Source: Tangfeifania sp. | GTDB taxonomy: Bacteria > Bacteroidota > Bacteroidia > Bacteroidales > Prolixibacteraceae | Reading direction: 5' to 3' | DNA: 8,944 nt | NCBI GenBank assembly: GCA_018400515.1 | Contig: JAGYMR010000108.1 | Span: 1-8,944 of the forward strand | In this document: in pieces, positions 6,151 through 8,944 of the stretch | How the letters are laid out: every line of letters starts with the position of its first letter | Position numbering within the stretch: the first letter of the stretch is position 1 | Made by a program: the position numbers and the translations under genes | Notes under the pieces: generated by a model | The model's input: only the letters and a program-made list of their open reading frames with translations | Database searches by the model: none | Told to the model about the DNA's origin: nothing

Positions 6151-6441
6151 TTAGAGGGCTTTAAACCATTCCTGGAAATATTGCCCCAGCCAGGGTGTCA
6201 GCTTCTGCTCTCCCTGAACGGAACCAATCAGGCTCATGATCCAGAAAACGAAAACCACGATGGATAACAACCAACCAATAAGCGGTATAAGCGACAGGAT
6301 CAACCCGGCAAGGTAGAGTCCGAGCAACTGGCGGATATAAAAACTGGCAAATTCATCTTTCTCATTGCTGTTGATCACTAAAGCGATAATCCAGCCGATA
6401 ATGATAATATGAGCTACAATAGCTTTTGTTTTTCCATCCAT
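6151..6441 (-). CDS. small membrane protein, DUF4870-like
   Basis: A 96-residue protein with three probable membrane segments: about 7-23 (AIVAHIIIIGWIIALVI), 37-56 (RQLLGLYLAGLILSLIPLIG) and 58-75 (LLSIVVFVFWIMSLIGSV). A polar loop with NSNEKDEFASFYIRQ lies between the first two. This layout fits the DUF4870/Tic20-like small membrane proteins common in Bacteroidota, but short hydrophobic proteins are easy to mislabel. The ATG at 6441 has a plausible promoter about 25 nt upstream. It is flanked by ribBA and the riboswitch unit with no sign of a shared operon. Function is unknown. Confidence 0.78.
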   Translation of the reverse strand: MDGKTKAIVAHIIIIGWIIALVINSNEKDEFASFYIRQLLGLYLAGLILSLIPLIGWLLSIVVFVFWIMSLIGSVQGEQKLTPWLGQYFQEWFKAL

Positions 6442-6465
6442 AGTTTTATTTTTTTTTGTTTGGTT

Positions 6466-6498
6466 TAAATGTACGGAATTTTATGGTTTTTTCACAAA
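6466..6498 (-). promoter_or_regulatory. promoter of the DUF4870-like gene
   Basis: On the minus strand TTTG (6498-6495), 21 nt, then TACATTTA (6473-6466), seven of eight matches to TAnnTTTG. The predicted start is near 6460, about 20 nt before the ATG. Confidence 0.4.
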
Positions 6499-6508
6499 AC
6501 AATCACCG

Positions 6509-6551
6509 AAAAATCCCTGTTGGGGTAAATAAACTTCGGGGTTCAGGGATT
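6509..6551 (-). terminator. probable intrinsic terminator of ribBA
   Basis: On the minus strand AATCCCTG (6551-6544) pairs with CAGGGATT (6519-6512), an 8-bp stem, followed by a run of five T ending at 6509. The loop is long (24 nt) and the 5' arm starts inside the ribBA stop codon, so strength is uncertain. Confidence 0.5.
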
Positions 6552-7782
6552 AAATATCGTAATTAAAATTCCGAAGGTGATGCCCCATGCGGTCGCGTTT
6601 GGTTTTCAGGTATTTTTGGTTGTGGGCATTGGGTTCTATTTCGATGGGGATGGTTTCCATCACCTCCAGACCGAACCCTTCGATGCCGACCCGTTTCACC
6701 GGATTATTGGTCAGCAGGCGCATTTTGGTAATTCCCAGGTTCCGGAGGATCTGCGCTCCCACCCCGTAATCACGCTCATCGGCTTTAAATCCCAGGTGGA
6801 GGTTGGCATCAACGGTATCCAGTCCCTGGTCCTGGAGTTTATAAGCAGCGATCTTATTCACCAGTCCGATTCCGCGGCCCTCCTGCATCATGTAGACAAT
6901 GACCCCTTTGCCCTCCTTTTCGACCATTTCCATCGACTTATGCAGCTGATCGCCGCATTCACAGCGAAGCGAACCGAAGATGTCCCCGGTCATGCAGGAA
7001 GAGTGCACCCGCACAAGGACCGGTTCATTGACGTCCCATTTTCCTTTGATCAAGGCAACATGTTCGGCTCCGTTTGATTTCTGGCGAAAAGGAACAACGG
7101 AAAAATTACCGTAGCGGGTGGGCAGCGTTACTTTTTCGCCCCTTTCGACCAGGCTTTCACTCTGAAAAAGAAAAGATATCAGGTCTTTGATGCTGACAAT
7201 TTTCAGGTTGAATTTACGGGCCAGCTGAACAAGCTGAGGCAGCCGAGCCATGGTCCCGTCATCGTTCATGATCTCCACCAGGGCCCCGGATGGATAGAGG
7301 CCGGCCAGCCTTGTCAGGTCAACAGCAGCCTCGGTGTGGCCGCTCCGGCGCAGGACCCCCCTGTCTTTTGCCTTCAGGGGGAAAATATGTCCCGGACGGG
7401 CCAGATCGGAAGGTTTTGTCTGGCTGTCAACCAGCATCTTTATGGTGGTTGCCCGGTCGTGGGCCGAAATGCCTGTTGTAACATCCGGATGAAGGCCATC
7501 GACAGAAACAGTGAACTGTGTCTCGTGGTAGGAGGTGTTCTGGCCGACCATCAGATCCAGCTCCAACTCTTCACACCTTTTTTCCGTCAGCGAAACACAA
7601 ATGAGGCCCCGCCCGTGAATCGTCATAAAATTAATAATCTCCGGGGAAATCAATTCGGAAGCAACAATAAAATCACCTTCGTTCTCCCTGTCTTCGTCAT
7701 CCACCACGATCACCAGTTCGCCGTTTTTTATGGCTGAAACCGCTTCAGGAATCGAGTTGAGCTTAATATCAGTATCTGTCAT
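6550..7782 (-). CDS. ribBA: bifunctional 3,4-dihydroxy-2-butanone-4-phosphate synthase / GTP cyclohydrolase II
   Basis: Catalyses both entry reactions of riboflavin synthesis in the cytoplasm: ribulose 5-phosphate to dihydroxybutanone phosphate and GTP to the pyrimidine precursor. The 410-residue length fits the fused family. The RibB half (about 1-205) has [10 protein letters not shown] at 28-37, RPGHIFPL at 129-136 and GHTEAAVDL at 148-156. The RibA half (about 210-410) has the zinc cysteines C263, C274 and C276 ([20 protein letters not shown]), EGRGIGL at 301-307 and [17 protein letters not shown] from 335, with Y339. All key residues I can check are present, so both halves look active. 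The ATG at 7782 is chosen because AAGGAGGG lies just before it; an in-frame TTG at 7809 falls on the promoter. No FMN riboswitch is seen upstream, and the gene stands apart from other rib genes. Confidence 0.97.
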   Translation of the reverse strand: MTDTDIKLNSIPEAVSAIKNGELVIVVDDEDRENEGDFIVASELISPEIINFMTIHGRGLICVSLTEKRCEELELDLMVGQNTSYHETQFTVSVDGLHPDVTTGISAHDRATTIKMLVDSQTKPSDLARPGHIFPLKAKDRGVLRRSGHTEAAVDLTRLAGLYPSGALVEIMNDDGTMARLPQLVQLARKFNLKIVSIKDLISFLFQSESLVERGEKVTLPTRYGNFSVVPFRQKSNGAEHVALIKGKWDVNEPVLVRVHSSCMTGDIFGSLRCECGDQLHKSMEMVEKEGKGVIVYMMQEGRGIGLVNKIAAYKLQDQGLDTVDANLHLGFKADERDYGVGAQILRNLGITKMRLLTNNPVKRVGIEGFGLEVMETIPIEIEPNAHNQKYLKTKRDRMGHHLRNFNYDI

Positions 7783-7806
7783 GGAATCCCTCCTTTTTCT
7801 AAGCCG

Positions 7807-7825
7807 CAAAATTACAACAAAATTA
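7807..7825 (-). promoter_or_regulatory. twin -7 boxes upstream of ribBA
   Basis: Two identical TAATTTTG boxes on the minus strand (7825-7818 and 7814-7807), 3 nt apart, both match TAnnTTTG fully. Neither has a clear TTTG at the usual 19-21 nt upstream. A start near 7801 from the nearer box gives a leader of about 20 nt that ends with AAGGAGGG, an unusually strong Shine-Dalgarno sequence for this phylum. Confidence 0.45.
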
Positions 7826-7885
7826 GTGAAAACATAACGGATCCTCCCGCTGAAAGCAAAATGAATGCAGAACTTTTCAATTTCT

Positions 7886-8944
7886 TTAAACTGGAGCTGC
7901 CCGCTTCGATTTTTCCCATCCGGCGGGTTGTTTTCCGCGGAAATACCTTATAATCCCGCGGACCGAGGCATAATTGATTGACAAAAAATAGTAGGGGACA
8001 AAGAGCATCTTAAAACGGAGTTTCCGGTTTTCAAAAAACCAGCCGACCCCTGCAAGGAGGTAACAAAGGACCTGAAACCAGAGAAAGAGGGGAAAAAAAC
8101 CGGGGGCATTCCACGAATGTTCTGACGCCACTATCCCGAGGTTCAAAAAGAACAGAAAGAACAACGCGACCGGAGCCAGGGTCCACCGCAACACTTTATG
8201 CGACACATACTGCCATGTAAGCACGCCGTTTTTAAAGGGATTCAGCAGGGATCCCAGGCGGAACAAGGCCTGCATGCCCCCGGCCGCAATCCGTATTTTC
8301 CGTTTCAGCTCTTCCCGCACGTTTTGCGAGGCTGTCTCCTCTCCCCAGGCACTGGGGGTATAAGCAATTTTATATCCTTTTTGTGCGATCCGCAGCGAGA
8401 TAACAAAATCATCGAGGATGGTATCGGTTTCCACCTCCTCAAACAGTTCGGAGCGGATGGCAAAAAGTTCTCCCACCGCTCCCACGGCGCTGTTCATTTC
8501 GGCATCCATCCTTTTCACGAAAGATTCCAGTTTCCAGTACAGTCCCTCCCCCGCCCCGGCAGCGTCTTCGGCAGCATGCCGGCAGATCCTTTTTTCTCCA
8601 GCCACGCAGCCGACCCGGGGATCGCTGAACTTCAGACAAATTTCCCGGATCGCCTTTTCATTCAGGAGGGAATTGGTATCGGAAAAAATAACCAGCGGCG
8701 CTTTAACAAATTTCATTCCCCGGTTCATGGCATGCATTTTCCCCCGGCGGGCGGGCAAATGATAAACTTCCAGCTGCGGGTACTGCCCCAGCAGCTCCGG
8801 CGTGCCATCATCCGAACCGTCGGTAACCCACACATATTGAATTTTCTCTTTCGGATAGTCCAGGGCAAGGGTATTTTCCACCTTCTCCCGGATATAATCT
8901 TTTTCGTTATAAGCGGTAACAAACAGGCATACTTCAGGCTCATA
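7886..8944 (-). CDS. family 2 glycosyltransferase, membrane-bound (N-terminus outside window)
   Basis: The reading frame is open to the window edge, giving 352 visible residues. It begins [22 protein letters not shown], the typical first strand of a GT2 fold, so the true start lies beyond 8944; a GTG at 8881 lies inside this fold. Further GT2 marks in fragment numbering are DGSDDGT at 42-48, SDTN at 88-91 in the place of the DxD metal site, DD at 178-179 for the catalytic acid region, and [10 protein letters not shown] at about 214-223 in the place of the QxxRW-type motif. Three C-terminal membrane segments follow (about 255-273, 282-305, 312-331). It resembles processive or lipid-linked GT2 enzymes that make surface polysaccharide, using a nucleotide sugar at the inner membrane. 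The substrate cannot be read. It ends 103 nt before ribBA. Confidence 0.9.
   Translation of the reverse strand, partial: YEPEVCLFVTAYNEKDYIREKVENTLALDYPKEKIQYVWVTDGSDDGTPELLGQYPQLEVYHLPARRGKMHAMNRGMKFVKAPLVIFSDTNSLLNEKAIREICLKFSDPRVGCVAGEKRICRHAAEDAAGAGEGLYWKLESFVKRMDAEMNSAVGAVGELFAIRSELFEEVETDTILDDFVISLRIAQKGYKIAYTPSAWGEETASQNVREELKRKIRIAAGGMQALFRLGSLLNPFKNGVLTWQYVSHKVLRWTLAPVALFFLFFLNLGIVASEHSWNAPGFFPLFLWFQVLCYLLAGVGWFFENRKLRFKMLFVPYYFLSINYASVRGIIRYFRGKQPAGWEKSKRAAPV

Noticed and set aside
6136..6153. AT palindrome AAAAATATATTTTT after the DUF4870-like gene as a terminator.
   Set aside because: It is all A and T with no G-C pair, so it would be a very weak hairpin; chance in AT-rich spacer DNA is likely.
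7886..8881. Glycosyltransferase starting at the GTG at 8881.
   Set aside because: Codons upstream to the window edge continue the GT2 first strand (LFVTAYNE), so the real start is outside the window.

Overview
The window looks like a chromosomal segment of a Bacteroidota bacterium, probably a Marinilabiliales/Prolixibacteraceae-like lineage (the order is inference). Three things point there: a secreted protein with a type IX secretion (T9SS) C-terminal sorting domain, promoters fitting the Bacteroidota pattern (TTTG or TTG, 19-21 nt, TAnnTTTG), and AT-rich spacers between genes of moderate GC. All nine protein genes are on the minus strand, so the text below follows transcription from high to low coordinates.

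Right part (8944 to 6442): a family 2 glycosyltransferase whose N-terminus is cut by the window edge, then ribBA (first steps of riboflavin synthesis) with its own promoter region and a likely intrinsic terminator.

Middle (6441 to 3073): a small DUF4870-like membrane protein, then a clear cobalamin riboswitch (5902-6102). The riboswitch controls a T9SS-secreted protein with two DUF4465 domains. The start codon of that gene is buried in a long AU-rich hairpin. The simplest reading is a surface or secreted cobamide-related protein that is switched off when B12 is plentiful. A SlyD-type peptidyl-prolyl isomerase with a Cys/His tail follows, with its own promoter and a good intrinsic terminator.

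Left part (3072 to 1): aroC (chorismate synthase), a DUF134 regulator-like protein with a zinc ribbon, a PepSY-type membrane protein and an OB-fold lipoprotein lie in one orientation and could form an operon. aroC and the DUF134 gene are 1 nt apart. Upstream of aroC lies a duplicated piece of its own leader, separated by a 62-bp repeat that recurs at the left edge of the window.

Most genes are ordinary housekeeping or conserved families. The parts worth a second look are the riboswitch/DUF4465/T9SS unit with its start-codon hairpin, and the repeat structure in front of aroC. I see no CRISPR array, tRNA, rRNA or complete mobile element.
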